From assembly GCF_002885975.1 (NCBI RefSeq), contig NZ_POSP01000003.1, forward strand, positions 3,720,001 to 3,784,000: a stretch of DNA of 64,000 nucleotides. Reading direction: 5' to 3'. The position numbers were made by a program, and so were the translations under genes. Source of the DNA: Paucibacter aquatile (GTDB lineage Bacteria > Pseudomonadota > Gammaproteobacteria > Burkholderiales > Burkholderiaceae_C). Of this stretch, positions 7,297-15,813 are shown one piece after another (the stretch's first letter is position 1; the number at the start of each line of letters is the position of its first letter). The notes under the pieces were generated by a model that worked only from the letters and a program-made list of their open reading frames with translations, was not told where the DNA came from and ran no database searches.

Positions 7297-9894
7297 TCAA
7301 CGCCTCCAGCGGAGTTGACCGTGAACGGGCATGGATCGCATTTCACAGCTCATTTCGAATCGCATTTCGATGGCGCTTGGCTCTGATCCCGCGTAGCTGA
7401 TTGAGTCGATGACGAACCAGCCCTGAGGGCTGTTGCAGGCTTTTGAGTCGCCTCCGAAGTCAAAGCCTCCACGGGCAGGATTGGCATCCGTCGAGCCCAA
7501 GACTCCTGCGTACAGACCGGGTTTGAAGGGGCCAGATCCAATCGGTAGAGCTCGCAACATCCAAAAGCGCGAGCCTTCTTGCATTTGAAGCTCGAAGCCT
7601 GTGAGGTAGGGTTGAAGCTTGAAGCTGCTGTTGTCGGGCGTCAGCACTCGGTTCTGCCCGTCTCCAATGAAGGCGCCGCTAGGGCTGTGCAGGAAGAGGT
7701 AGGTGCCGGACGCGGGGCGCAGTGACTCCGGCAATTGCCAGAGGTCGGCCGGTGGCGGATACACAGGATCGTCTGGCTTGATAGGCTCAGGAGTCTCCCA
7801 ATGAATCCAGCCCTTGAGGGGCGACTGAGCGCCTGCGCAATACTGGACAAACGCCAGGTCAGCAGACAGCACTTGCTCGCCTGACCATTTGAGGCCCTCG
7901 ACTGACCAAGAACCGCGATCCACAGAGGTGCAGCCGCGTCCTGCCCCGCTCCAATGCAGACCCGCAACATCGGGCTCAACCGCGGCGCTGGCGACGCGAT
8001 CAAATCTAACAGCGCCTTCCTTCAGCGTCTGATTGACAGGCACCAAGAATTGCCCTGACCACCGATCGTCGCCGTTCACCCAGAACGACAGTTCCCTGTT
8101 GTTGCGGAGGAATTTCAGTTGCGCATTGGCCTGCGTGTAGAGGTAGCGCCTGCCGGCGCCCACATAGTCGTCATCACCGCCTTCGAGCAGGATGTAGCTT
8201 CCGCGGGCGGGCGGAACGGGTGCGGGTGGCCGCGTCGGCGCAGCAGGAACAGGATCGACGCGACCCGCCTGCAGCACCGGGTCATTGCTGACCCAGTTCA
8301 CCTTGCCACGCGATACTGCGGCGGATCCCTCGCAGCCATGCTCAAAGCGCAGATCCAAGGATCGCAACACCTTGTGGCTGTAGCTGATGGAATCGATGGC
8401 AAACCAGCCTTTGCTGGGGCAGCCACGGCCTGGCGACGACCAACTCAGACCGCCCTTGGCTGGATTCCCATAGGTGAACTTCAAGAGGTTCGGGTAGTAG
8501 CCTGCACGAGGTGCGCCCCAGAAGGCAGGCCCTTCGAAGATGCCGTGCCAACCGTCAGCGCCGCCGATGTGAACCTCAATTCGGCCGTTGCTTTCAAACA
8601 CCTCAAAGGTATGGTTCGCTGGTGTCAACGTCGTCGTTTCACCAGCGCCGATCCAGTCGCCAGCTTCGCTGGTCAGGTAGGCATAAGAGCCTGTGGTGGG
8701 CAACTGGGAGCTGGGTGGCGTCCACAGGCCAGCCGGAACAATTGCGGGGGCGGGGGGGAGTCGATCATCTGCAGCTGTCCAACGAACCTGTCCGCGCAGC
8801 GCTGGCGAGTTGGGGCTGTGGACGCAGCGCTGCTCGAATCGCATTTCGATGAACTGCAAGCGGTCTCCTGCGTACTTGAGCGCATCCACCGCCACCCAGC
8901 CCTCGATGTTGCTGGAGTTTATGGAGCTTCCCAGCTTGTCTGGGCAAGAAGTGGTGGGCTGGTACCACTTCAGTGCGCCCTTGGCTGGGTTGTTTCTCTG
9001 TTCTTCGAGCAGATATGGATAGTGCCCGATTTGAACTTGATTGCGAGGTGATATGCCGGAAAAGGCGCCGATCCAATGGAGGTCCCCGTCCACCAAGAAG
9101 CGCAGATTGCGGCCGGCCGCACTGAGCCGAATCAAGGCGTTCTCAGGCGTGTAAAGAAAGTTGGCACCGCTGCTCAGGTTCTTGCCCGTTCCACCTTCCA
9201 GGTAGACATAGTTCCCAGCCGACGGCACGCTGCTTGCCGGCGCTCTCCACAGGCCATCCGATGGAGGCGGAGGTGCAGGAGGTTCGGTGCGATCGCTGGC
9301 ATCCCAGCGCAGTCGACCCTTGAGGGATCCGGTCAATGCGGTGCAGCGCTGCTCGAACTCCAGGTTCAAGCGCGTGAGTTGCCCGCCGCTGTAGCCGGCA
9401 TCAAGGATCTTGATGAATCCTGTTGGTGAGGTGCAGTTGCGAAGAACTGGCTCGGGTCCCCACGATTGCGTGCCGTTGGGGTTGGCCTCATTCACCCTTG
9501 ACGTCAGGTTGGCATAGGTTCCTGGCACGAGGGGGCCGCCACTCGTGGGCAATTGGAACTCGCCAATCCAGGGCTGATCCCCAAGGACCTTCACCTGGAC
9601 CAGACGTTCAGTGCCCGTCACCGTGAATTCCGCCGTGCGCGGGTCATAGCTGAGCACCTTACCGCGTCCGTCACCGACAGGATCCCCGGGCTCGCTCAGG
9701 ATGAGCAAGGCATTGCCGGTGGCAGGCAACTCGGGCAGCGGCGAGGGTTGGGGCGTTACGGGAGGTGGAGTTTGGGGTGTGCCGGGTGGAGGGCTAACAG
9801 AGCTTTCACCACCACCTCCTCCCCCGCCGCCGCAGGCGCACAACGTTGATGCCAGCATCAAAGCCCAGGCGTACCGAAATGTAGCGATCCTCAT
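7297..9894 (-). CDS. large five-repeat lipoprotein, unknown function
   Basis: An 865-residue secreted lipoprotein. A signal peptide with lipobox LCAC (Cys about residue 21) is followed by a Gly run and a Pro-rich linker. The rest is five diverged repeats of about 150-170 residues, joined by Pro-rich linkers. Each repeat begins GxYxxLxxxxGxxxGxG, has a TPxN segment, then a Cys in a (G)C(P/T)S-like motif followed by GWFxIDxIxY. It ends LRFExxC plus a short (K/R)GxxxW strand. Two Cys per repeat probably pair, giving one disulfide per domain. Codon use is visibly less GC-biased than in the neighbours, which hints at acquisition. I recognise no enzyme motif; a cell-surface adhesion or binding role is speculation. 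Confidence 0.85.
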   Translation of the reverse strand: MRIATFRYAWALMLASTLCACGGGGGGGGESSVSPPPGTPQTPPPVTPQPSPLPELPATGNALLILSEPGDPVGDGRGKVLSYDPRTAEFTVTGTERLVQVKVLGDQPWIGEFQLPTSGGPLVPGTYANLTSRVNEANPNGTQSWGPEPVLRNCTSPTGFIKILDAGYSGGQLTRLNLEFEQRCTALTGSLKGRLRWDASDRTEPPAPPPPSDGLWRAPASSVPSAGNYVYLEGGTGKNLSSGANFLYTPENALIRLSAAGRNLRFLVDGDLHWIGAFSGISPRNQVQIGHYPYLLEEQRNNPAKGALKWYQPTTSCPDKLGSSINSSNIEGWVAVDALKYAGDRLQFIEMRFEQRCVHSPNSPALRGQVRWTAADDRLPPAPAIVPAGLWTPPSSQLPTTGSYAYLTSEAGDWIGAGETTTLTPANHTFEVFESNGRIEVHIGGADGWHGIFEGPAFWGAPRAGYYPNLLKFTYGNPAKGGLSWSSPGRGCPSKGWFAIDSISYSHKVLRSLDLRFEHGCEGSAAVSRGKVNWVSNDPVLQAGRVDPVPAAPTRPPAPVPPARGSYILLEGGDDDYVGAGRRYLYTQANAQLKFLRNNRELSFWVNGDDRWSGQFLVPVNQTLKEGAVRFDRVASAAVEPDVAGLHWSGAGRGCTSVDRGSWSVEGLKWSGEQVLSADLAFVQYCAGAQSPLKGWIHWETPEPIKPDDPVYPPPADLWQLPESLRPASGTYLFLHSPSGAFIGDGQNRVLTPDNSSFKLQPYLTGFELQMQEGSRFWMLRALPIGSGPFKPGLYAGVLGSTDANPARGGFDFGGDSKACNSPQGWFVIDSISYAGSEPSAIEMRFEMSCEMRSMPVHGQLRWRR

Positions 9895-10102
9895 CGCAAG
9901 CCTCCCTCATATTTCTGTTTTCACAGCGTAAAGGAGGGATAACGAGCAAACAGCGCGGAAAACCCCTGGGCTCCTGGTAAGTCCTAGTTCGTCGGAATCC
10001 CGGTGCGGCCGTTGATTCCTGGCAACTGTGTTTGGTGATCGGTCTGCAATGAGAGGATTCCTGGCTGGGTGTTCCGGTGCAGGCGCATCTTGTCTCAACG
10101 AG

Positions 10103-11314
10103 TCAAGGGCCTAAGCTCCTACGCGGCCACAGCGCCCACAGGCGCAGCGGCTGCTTCATGCGGCCGGCTTGCGCTTCGGCGTCGCGGCCCCAGCCCCAGA
10201 AGAAGTCGGCGCGCACAGCGCCGGTGATGGCGCTGCCGGTGTCCTGGGCCATGACCAGGCGGCGCAGCGGCGAGTTGCCGCTTTGCAGCGGATCGCCGGC
10301 TTCCAGCCAGAGGGCGGTGCCGTAGGGGATGCTGCCGCGGTCCACCGCGACCGAGCGGCCGGGTGTCAGCGGCACGCCCTGGGCGCCGCGCGGGCCGATG
10401 TTGGGGTCGGCCAGGGGCTCCTCACGGAAGAAGACATAGCGCGGGTTGCTCCACAGCACCTCGCGGGCCTGCTGCGGGTTGCGCCGCAGCCAGTCGCGGA
10501 TGGCCGGCCAGGACGCCTCGCCGGGGCGCAGCTCGCCGCGCTCGATCAAGAGCTTGCCGATCGATTGATACGGGTGGTCGTTGTGGCCGGCGAAGGCCAG
10601 GCGCACCCAGCTGCCGTTCTCGTCATTGAGGTGGCTCTTTACCCGCAGCCGGCCCGAGCCCTGGATCTGCAGGACCAGCAGGTCCAGCGGGTCGTCCAGA
10701 TAAGCCAGCTCCAGGCCGCGCAGGCGCTGGCGCTGCTCGCCTTCGAGCTGCTGGCGGCTGAAGTAGGGGCGCCGCTGCTGCAGATCGGGCGGTGCGGCAT
10801 GCACGGGCACCTGGTAGCCGCCCAGCGGCTTGCGCGTGGCGTCCAGCATGGGTTCAAAGTAGCCGGTCAGCAGGCCTTGCGTCTCGCCCTCGGGCGATTC
10901 GACGCGAAAGGCCTGCAGGTGCTGCATCAGCCACAGCGTGACCTCGTGGTCATCGCCCGGCGAGGCCAGTGCGGCGCGGGCGCAGAGCTCGGCCCAGCCG
11001 GCCGCCGGCCGCGCGCAGCCCTGCAGCAGCGCCGGCCAGAGCTCGGCCGCGCGGTCTTCGCCCCAGCCGGGCAGCTCGCTCCAGTCCACCGCGACCCAGC
11101 GCGAGCGCTCGCGCTGCAGCACCAGGCGCGCGCGCTCGGGGCTGCTGGCGCTGCTGGCTCCGCTCGGGTCGCTGGGGGCGGAGGTTTTGCTGCCGGGGAC
11201 GGGCGGTGTGGCCGGTGGCAGCGGCGTGCTCGAGCAGGCCGCCAGCAGCCCTAGAATCGCGGCGGCTGTGCCCTGCTGCAGCCGCTCACACCACGCATTC
11301 GAGGCCGACGCCAT
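10103..11314 (-). CDS. mltA: membrane-bound lytic murein transglycosylase A
   Basis: A 403-residue MltA. It cleaves the MurNAc-GlcNAc bond of peptidoglycan, forming 1,6-anhydro ends, at the inner face of the outer membrane. A lipoprotein signal ends in LLAAC (lipobox). The MltA barrel carries GLLTGYFEPMLDA, then AYLDDPLDLLVLQIQGSGRL. The 3D domain has VPLTPGRSVAVDRGSIPYGTALWLE and the catalytic-Asp segment RLVMAQDTGSAITGAVRADFFWGWG. I chose the ATG at 11314 because it gives a compact signal peptide; starts further upstream (11395) would add a polar, non-signal N-terminus. That choice places the start codon against the divergent small gene at 11313. The released anhydro-muropeptides could feed the MFS/NagZ-type genes further along. 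Confidence 0.92.
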   Translation of the reverse strand: MASASNAWCERLQQGTAAAILGLLAACSSTPLPPATPPVPGSKTSAPSDPSGASSASSPERARLVLQRERSRWVAVDWSELPGWGEDRAAELWPALLQGCARPAAGWAELCARAALASPGDDHEVTLWLMQHLQAFRVESPEGETQGLLTGYFEPMLDATRKPLGGYQVPVHAAPPDLQQRRPYFSRQQLEGEQRQRLRGLELAYLDDPLDLLVLQIQGSGRLRVKSHLNDENGSWVRLAFAGHNDHPYQSIGKLLIERGELRPGEASWPAIRDWLRRNPQQAREVLWSNPRYVFFREEPLADPNIGPRGAQGVPLTPGRSVAVDRGSIPYGTALWLEAGDPLQSGNSPLRRLVMAQDTGSAITGAVRADFFWGWGRDAEAQAGRMKQPLRLWALWPRRSLGP

Positions 11315-11441
11315 GGGATTGATCTTGCTGGAGGCCTTGGGGGCCTTGGCGCTGTTCGTGTTCATCATCTGGTGGACCATGTTTTCCGGTCGCAAGGGCG
11401 GCGAGCGTCGCCTGCCGGAGCAGGACGAGCAGGAAAAATAA
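11313..11441 (+). CDS. small single-pass membrane protein, 42 aa
   Basis: An ORF starting at the ATG at 11313, too short for routine callers. It has a 20-residue hydrophobic helix (LILLEALGALALFVFIIWW) followed by a charged C-terminal tail (SGRKGGERRLPEQDEQEK). The positive-inside pattern predicts a cytoplasmic C-terminus. Its ATG overlaps the mltA start codon on the other strand (CCATGG). It ends 11 bases before the convergent stop of the gcr gene. Similar one-helix proteins are common in Burkholderiales, but I cannot assign a function. Confidence 0.6.
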   Translation: MGLILLEALGALALFVFIIWWTMFSGRKGGERRLPEQDEQEK

Positions 11442-11452
11442 GTCGTCGGCGC

Positions 11453-13492
11453 TCAGTCCTTGGGCGGCAGGAAGAAGCTGCGCGGCTGCGCCCGGAAGCG
11501 CTGCCAGATCGAGCGGCGCAGCAAGGCCTGGTCGGCCAGCTGAATGCCGCGTGAGCGCAGCGCCACACGCAGGGCCAGGTAGAAGCTGACGCCCAGGTTC
11601 AGCACACCGGTCAGCGCGATGCCGGCCACGCACCACCAGAACGCCGGCTGCTGCAGCACCTCAAATCCCAGCGCACCCACGGCCGCGGCCAGCTGGCCGG
11701 TGGACAGGGTCACGTGGCGCACCTCGATGGGCAGGCCGATGAAGGACAGCAGGGCCGGCACCAGGCCCAACATCAGGCCCAGCGAGATATTGGCCGCCAG
11801 GCCCGAGACATTGCCGCGCCACCAGGCCGCCCAGCGCTGCGCACGCGCCTGGCCCAGGCGGGCGATCAGTCCTGGGTTCCAGGCGATGGCGGCGTCCACG
11901 CGGTGCAGCACGAACCAGTTTTCCACCCAGCCGGCGATCAGGCTGCTGGCGAACAGCAGCACGCCGGTGAAGGCCGCGAACAGGGGCGAGGGGCCGAGCA
12001 GGCTGAGCGAATGCAGCACGTAGTGCGCATTCTTTTCGCCCACCAGGGGCGCGCCCATCACGAGGCCGCTGAGCAGCTGCACGCCCAGCACCACCGGCGC
12101 CACCACGGCCAGATTGCCCAGGATGCCGGCGATCTGCGAGCGCAGCAGATGCGCTACCTCATCGACAAAGCTGCTCAGGCCCTCCGGCGTGTTGATGTGC
12201 TGCAGCTTGGCGGCCATGGCCGGCGCCGTCATGGCCGGCTGCTTGGTGGCCACCGTCCAGTGCAGCAGGTGGATGATGACGAAGCTGGCGGCGTAGTTCA
12301 CGCCCGACCAGAAGCCGGCCCAGAAGGCGGTCAGGCCCAGGGCCATGACCATGAATTTGGCGAAGGTGGTGCCGGCGATGATGGCGCCGCCGCCGGCCGC
12401 GTGGCGCAGCATCTGGCGGTAGTCCTCGCGGCTGCGGGTGATGTAGTGCTCGCCGGTCTCGGCGCTGCGCTCGGCCACCTTGCGGGCCAGCAGCGAGTAG
12501 TGGTGCGAGAACAGGGTGCGGATGCTGCGCCGCTCATGGCCCACGCGCACCAGGCCGGCCAGCAGCCGGGCCAGCTCGCGCGGGCTTTGCTCGGCGCCCA
12601 GGCAGTCCAGCAAGGCCTCGATGCGCTGCACGCGCGCCAGCATCTGCTCCACGGCAAAGACGATGTCCACCGACACGCCGTAGGCCTCCAGATGCTCAGG
12701 CACGCTGGCCGCAGCGCGCTGGCAGACATCGAGCAGGGCGCGCAGCAGCTGCAGGGCCTGGCCGCTGCGCGCCGCGTCGCCGCTGCGCAGGGCCTGGATC
12801 AGCTGGTCGCAGGCGCCGGCCAGTTGTTCAAACGGTTGATCGGCCAGCAGCTCGGAGCTCATGCGCTTGCGCAAGGGGCCCGAGAGACCGGCCGCGCGCA
12901 CGCTGCTTACCAGAACGGTCAGGCCGCGCAGCATGGCTTCGCGCCACTGCGGCTTGGTGTCGGGCGCGGCGCTGGTCTCGCTGGCGGCGGGCAGGGCCGG
13001 GTTCAGCAGGGCGGCCAGGCGCTGCAGCAGGGGCTCGTCCAGGGCCAGCAGCCATTGCTCATCGCTGTCTTCGGGGAAGAGCAGGCCGAACAGCTCGGCC
13101 AGATCGCGGGTGTCGGCCGTGCGCGGCAGCAGGCGCTGCTGCAGGCGGTGCTGGAACTCGGCCCAGAGCGCCACACGCGGCGCAAAGCCGACGTCGGCGA
13201 ACAGGCCGCTGGCGTCGATGTCGCGCCAGATCGAGTTGAGCAGCAGGCGCACCGCCTGAGCATGCTCGGGGTTGCGCTCCAGCACATTGAGCAGGTGCTT
13301 GAGCCGCAGCACGGGCAGCAGGCTGCTGCCGCTGCGCTCGCGTTCTTCTTCGCGGCTGGGCGGGTGGCGCAGCCATTCGAGCAGCCGGGCCAGCCAGAGA
13401 TTGCGTGCGGCCAGTTCGGCGCGCGGATCGGCGGCGTTGAGCAGGGCGGTCAGGTCCCAGCTCGGCGCGCGGCGCAGCGAGCCCCCCATCAT
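11453..13492 (-). CDS. gcr: COG4389 'site-specific recombinase' family membrane protein
   Basis: A 679-residue protein of the PF10136/COG4389 family, which databases call site-specific recombinase (Gcr). No tyrosine- or serine-recombinase catalytic pattern is visible. The N-terminal ~330 residues are helical and soluble (LARLLEWLRHPPSREEE, LLNSIWRDIDASGLFADVGFAPR). The C-terminal half contains several transmembrane helices (FMVMALGLTAFWAGFWSGVNYA, LAVVAPVVLGVQLLSGLVMG, LFAAFTGVLLFASSLIAGW, ISLGLMLGLVPALLSFIGLP). The recombinase label is therefore doubtful, and an envelope role fits better. The ATG at 13492 shares one base with the apaG stop (TGATG), so the two genes are translationally coupled. 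Confidence 0.88.
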   Translation of the reverse strand: MMGGSLRRAPSWDLTALLNAADPRAELAARNLWLARLLEWLRHPPSREEERERSGSSLLPVLRLKHLLNVLERNPEHAQAVRLLLNSIWRDIDASGLFADVGFAPRVALWAEFQHRLQQRLLPRTADTRDLAELFGLLFPEDSDEQWLLALDEPLLQRLAALLNPALPAASETSAAPDTKPQWREAMLRGLTVLVSSVRAAGLSGPLRKRMSSELLADQPFEQLAGACDQLIQALRSGDAARSGQALQLLRALLDVCQRAAASVPEHLEAYGVSVDIVFAVEQMLARVQRIEALLDCLGAEQSPRELARLLAGLVRVGHERRSIRTLFSHHYSLLARKVAERSAETGEHYITRSREDYRQMLRHAAGGGAIIAGTTFAKFMVMALGLTAFWAGFWSGVNYAASFVIIHLLHWTVATKQPAMTAPAMAAKLQHINTPEGLSSFVDEVAHLLRSQIAGILGNLAVVAPVVLGVQLLSGLVMGAPLVGEKNAHYVLHSLSLLGPSPLFAAFTGVLLFASSLIAGWVENWFVLHRVDAAIAWNPGLIARLGQARAQRWAAWWRGNVSGLAANISLGLMLGLVPALLSFIGLPIEVRHVTLSTGQLAAAVGALGFEVLQQPAFWWCVAGIALTGVLNLGVSFYLALRVALRSRGIQLADQALLRRSIWQRFRAQPRSFFLPPKD

Positions 13493-13866
13493 CAATGCAG
13501 GGCGCCGCTTTCGGCGAGCAGGAACTCGGGCACCTCGGCGTAGAACACTTCGGCGTTCTCGGTGGCGCAGAGGAAGCGGCCGCGCATGCTGCCTTGCGGC
13601 GTGGCGATCTGCGCCCAGGAGCTGTACTGGAAGCTCTGGCCCGGTGCCAGCAGGGGCTGGTGGCCCACGACCGCCAGGCCATGGACTTCCTGCTCATGGC
13701 CGCGGGCATCAACGATGTGCCAATGCCGGCCGATCAGCTGGGCGCTGATGTCGCCGGTGTTCTCGATCGTGATCGTGTAGCTGAAGGCGTACAGGTCTTG
13801 CGCGACATCGGTCTGTTCGGGCAGGACTTGCACGAGCGCGGAGCATTTGAACTGAGGCTTGGGCAT
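13492..13866 (-). CDS. apaG: ApaG domain protein
   Basis: A 124-residue ApaG, essentially the full family length (about 125). It has a fibronectin-III-like fold with motifs FSYTITIENTGDISAQLIGRHWHIVDARG, QEVHGLAVVGHQPLLAPGQSFQYSSWA and GSMRGRFLC. In enterobacteria apaG lies with ksgA and apaH and is linked to Mg/Co efflux phenotypes; the molecular function is not settled. Here it is the first gene of a coupled pair with gcr, an arrangement common in Burkholderiales. It starts 102 bases from the divergent tag gene. Confidence 0.95.
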   Translation of the reverse strand: MPKPQFKCSALVQVLPEQTDVAQDLYAFSYTITIENTGDISAQLIGRHWHIVDARGHEQEVHGLAVVGHQPLLAPGQSFQYSSWAQIATPQGSMRGRFLCATENAEVFYAEVPEFLLAESGALH

Positions 13867-13968
13867 GCGGCCGATTCTAGGTTGTCCCTCTGGCCGGGGC
13901 GCTATGCTGCGACCCAAGCCCTTGTGTTCGGGCGGCCTTGGTCTTTTTGCCTCTTCTTCGCCACCGTC

Positions 13969-14604
13969 ATGACCCCGCAACAAACCCTGTATCTGCCGGC
14001 CGATGGCTGGCCCCGCTGCCGCTGGTGCGCCGCTGCGCCCGGTGATGCCGTCTATCTGGAGTACCACGACAGCGAGTGGGGCTTTCCTGTCGCCGATGAC
14101 CGCCGCCTGTTCGAGAAGCTCTGCCTGGAGGGCTTTCAGTCGGGCCTGTCCTGGCGCACCATCCTCAACAAGCGTGAGGCCTTTCGCGCCGCCTTTGCCA
14201 ACTTCGAGATCGAGCGCATGGCCCGTTTCGGCCCGGCCGATGTCGAGCGTCTGTTGCAGGACGCCGGCATCGTGCGCCACCGCGGCAAGATTGAGGCGGT
14301 GATCCATAACGCCGCCCGCGCACGGGAGCTGGTGGCCGAGCAGGGCTCGCTCGCGCGCTACATCTGGGGCTTCGAACCCAGCCACCATGCCGAGCCCGTG
14401 CCGGGCGAAATCGCCACCGAGTCCGACGCTTCACGCGCCTTGTCCAAGGACTTGAAAAAACGCGGCTGGAAGTTTGTCGGCCCGACCACCATGTACGCCT
14501 TCCTGCAATCCATGGGTCTGATCAACGACCATGCGCCGGGATGCATCACGCGCGAGAAGGTGGCGGCGGCGAGGGCGAAGTTTCGCTCGCCGGCGGGTGG
14601 ATGA
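13969..14604 (+). CDS. tag: DNA-3-methyladenine glycosylase I
   Basis: A 211-residue Tag. It excises 3-methyladenine from alkylated DNA, starting base-excision repair. Visible family features are the zinc-site cysteine in RCRWC, YHDSEWGFPVADDRRLFEKLCLEGFQSGLSW with the catalytic Glu region, ILNKREAFRAAF, then KDLKKRGWKFVGPTTMYAFLQSMGLINDH. A terminal HAPGC supplies the remaining His/Cys zinc ligands. The ATG at 13969 follows a pyrimidine-rich stretch without a clear Shine-Dalgarno. It is slightly longer than the ~190-residue norm at both ends. The large palindromic element begins about 55 bases after its stop. Confidence 0.96.
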   Translation: MTPQQTLYLPADGWPRCRWCAAAPGDAVYLEYHDSEWGFPVADDRRLFEKLCLEGFQSGLSWRTILNKREAFRAAFANFEIERMARFGPADVERLLQDAGIVRHRGKIEAVIHNAARARELVAEQGSLARYIWGFEPSHHAEPVPGEIATESDASRALSKDLKKRGWKFVGPTTMYAFLQSMGLINDHAPGCITREKVAAARAKFRSPAGG

Positions 14605-14664
14605 AAGCGGCACATTGCGGACTTCCGCTGTCTTGATGGATCTTTCTCGCTGCGGTGTCTCGGC

Positions 14665-15165
14665 CCGCCGCCGGGCTCATGGTTCGCGGGTCGGCTCTTC
14701 GAGCCGACTCCCCTCGCTGCTCACTGCGCGGCTCAGCGGCGCCAAACTCCCTCCGTTCGCTGCGCTCACTGTGGTCAAACAGTGGCGCCGAGTCAGCGCT
14801 TGAAGCGCGCGGGTACGCGCGCCTGATCCGCTCCGCTGCGCCCTCGGCCGCGCACAAATCGCCCGTCGGCGGGTCGAGCCACCTCCGGAGGTGGCGTGTT
14901 CCACCGTTGATGAGGCACATCGACCGCGATGCAAGCGCCCTGCAGCCCGTGCCGCTGCCGGGCGATTTGTGCCGGGCCGAGCAGCACAGCGCCTCGGGGC
15001 GCGCGCGTACCCGCGCGCTTCAAGTTCTGACTTGGCGCTTCTGTCTGAACGAAGCGAACGCAGGGAGCGGAGTGAGTTATGCGCCAGCCCCGAGGCGCGA
15101 GCAGCGCAGGGAAGTCGGCCCGACAGGGCCGACCCCGGAACCATGAGCCCGGTGGCGGCACGGGC
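14665..15165. repeat. large imperfect inverted repeat (~500 bp), probable dispersed element
   Basis: Left arm (about 14665-14880) and right arm (about 14950-15165) are diverged reverse complements around a ~70-base centre. Matching blocks in order include GGGCTCATGGTTC with GAACCATGAGCCC, GGGTCGGC with GCCGACCC, CTCACT..GCGCTC-type motifs, a long near-identical stretch around CTTGAAGCGCGCGGGTACGC (14801 onwards) with its complement near 15002-15023, and GCACAAATCGCCCG with CGGGCGATTTGTGC. The centre contains a perfect 16-bp palindrome at 14879-14894. Arms of this length and divergence suggest a non-autonomous, dispersed palindromic repeat rather than a regulatory hairpin. Confidence 0.8.
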
Positions 15166-15241
15166 TGCAGGGCCTTCCGAGCAAACCCAAGGGCTGCTTC
15201 GTGCCGCAACCAGCCTCACGTCAAAGCACAGCGCGCGAGCC

Positions 15242-15286
15242 AAGAAAACAAGAAGCCGCCAGGGTGCTCTCGCACCGCTGGCGGCT
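15242..15286 (-). terminator. intrinsic terminator for the leftward fasciclin gene
   Basis: Long hairpin: AGCCGCCAG (15254-15262) pairs with CTGGCGGCT (15278-15286) and the inner GGTGC with GCACC around a TCTC loop, with one bulged G. Read leftward it is followed by a T-rich tract (TCTTGTTTTCTT). It lies just past the stop of the fasciclin gene at 15306. Confidence 0.88.
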
Positions 15287-15305
15287 GGGCGGGCGAATTG
15301 CCCGC

Positions 15306-15758
15306 TTACTTGGGCATGATCACGCTGTCGATGACGTGGATCACGCCGTTGTCAGCGGCGATGTCGGTGGCGGTGACCTTGGCCTTGTCGACCGTGACGC
15401 CGCCCGTGGTGCCGATGGTCAGCTCACTGCCTTGCACGGTCTTGACCTTGCCGGCCTTGACGTCCTTGGCCATGACCTTGCCCGGCACGACGTGGTAGGT
15501 CAGCACGGCGGTCAGCTTGGCCTTGTCCTTCAGCAGGGCTTCCAGATCGGCCTTGGGCACCTTGGCGAAGGCTTCGTCGGTCGGGGCGAAGACGGTGAAG
15601 GGGCCCTTGCCCTTGAGCGTGTCGACCAGACCGGCCGCTTGCAGGGCGGTGGCCAGGGTCTTGAAGTTGCCGGCGGCGACCGCGGTGTCGACGATGTCCT
15701 TGGCTTGGGCAGACAGGGCGCTCAGGCTCAGGGCGGTGATGGCGATGAAGTGCTTCAT
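15306..15758 (-). CDS. secreted fasciclin (FAS1) domain protein
   Basis: A 150-residue protein with a cleavable signal peptide (ITALSLSALSAQA-KD) and a single FAS1 domain. The H1 box is GPFTVFAPTDEAFAKVP, followed by LTYHVVPGKVMAKD. The H2 box is NGVIHVIDSVIMP. Bacterial single-FAS1 proteins are secreted adhesion or surface proteins related to MPB70. It is the last gene of a three-gene leftward fasciclin group. A four-copy octamer repeat lies 19-50 bases upstream of its ATG. Confidence 0.95.
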   Translation of the reverse strand: MKHFIAITALSLSALSAQAKDIVDTAVAAGNFKTLATALQAAGLVDTLKGKGPFTVFAPTDEAFAKVPKADLEALLKDKAKLTAVLTYHVVPGKVMAKDVKAGKVKTVQGSELTIGTTGGVTVDKAKVTATDIAADNGVIHVIDSVIMPK

Positions 15759-15776
15759 GGGTTTCCTTGATGGGTG

Positions 15777-15808
15777 GGTGAACAGGTGAACGGGTGAATT
15801 GGTGAACG
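15777..15808. repeat. four tandem 8-bp repeats (GGTGAAC-like)
   Basis: GGTGAACA, GGTGAACG, GGTGAATT and GGTGAACG in exact 8-bp register, between the two leftward fasciclin genes. Each contains GTGAA(C/T), the same core as each arm of the TetR-type palindrome at 18129-18146. This may be coincidence or extra binding sites. Confidence 0.7.
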
Positions 15809-15813
15809 GGGGC

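Larger units (their letters stand above)
14605..15305. other. gene-free region between tag and the fasciclin cluster
   Basis: 700 bases without a credible gene. It is filled by a large imperfect palindrome (about 14665-15165) and, at the right end, the terminator of the leftward fasciclin gene. Several ORFs run through both strands, but they translate to related Arg/Ser/Ala-rich strings because the DNA is palindromic, and none has domain features. Confidence 0.8.

Noticed and set aside
9907..10098. 63-codon ORF between the repeat lipoprotein and mltA
   Set aside because: Polar, unstructured translation with no recognisable feature and no ribosome site.
11453..13492. Mobile-element recombinase suggested by the family name
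   Set aside because: Several transmembrane helices and no recombinase catalytic residues; it sits in a conserved coupled pair with apaG, with no inverted repeats or attachment sites nearby.
14655..15243. ORFs of 160-190 codons on both strands of the large palindrome
   Set aside because: The two strands give similar Arg/Ser/Ala-rich peptides because the DNA is palindromic; no ribosome site or domain.
15777..15808. CRISPR-like tandem repeat
   Set aside because: Units are 8 bp with no spacers, so it is a simple tandem repeat; no CRISPR array or cas gene was found in the window.
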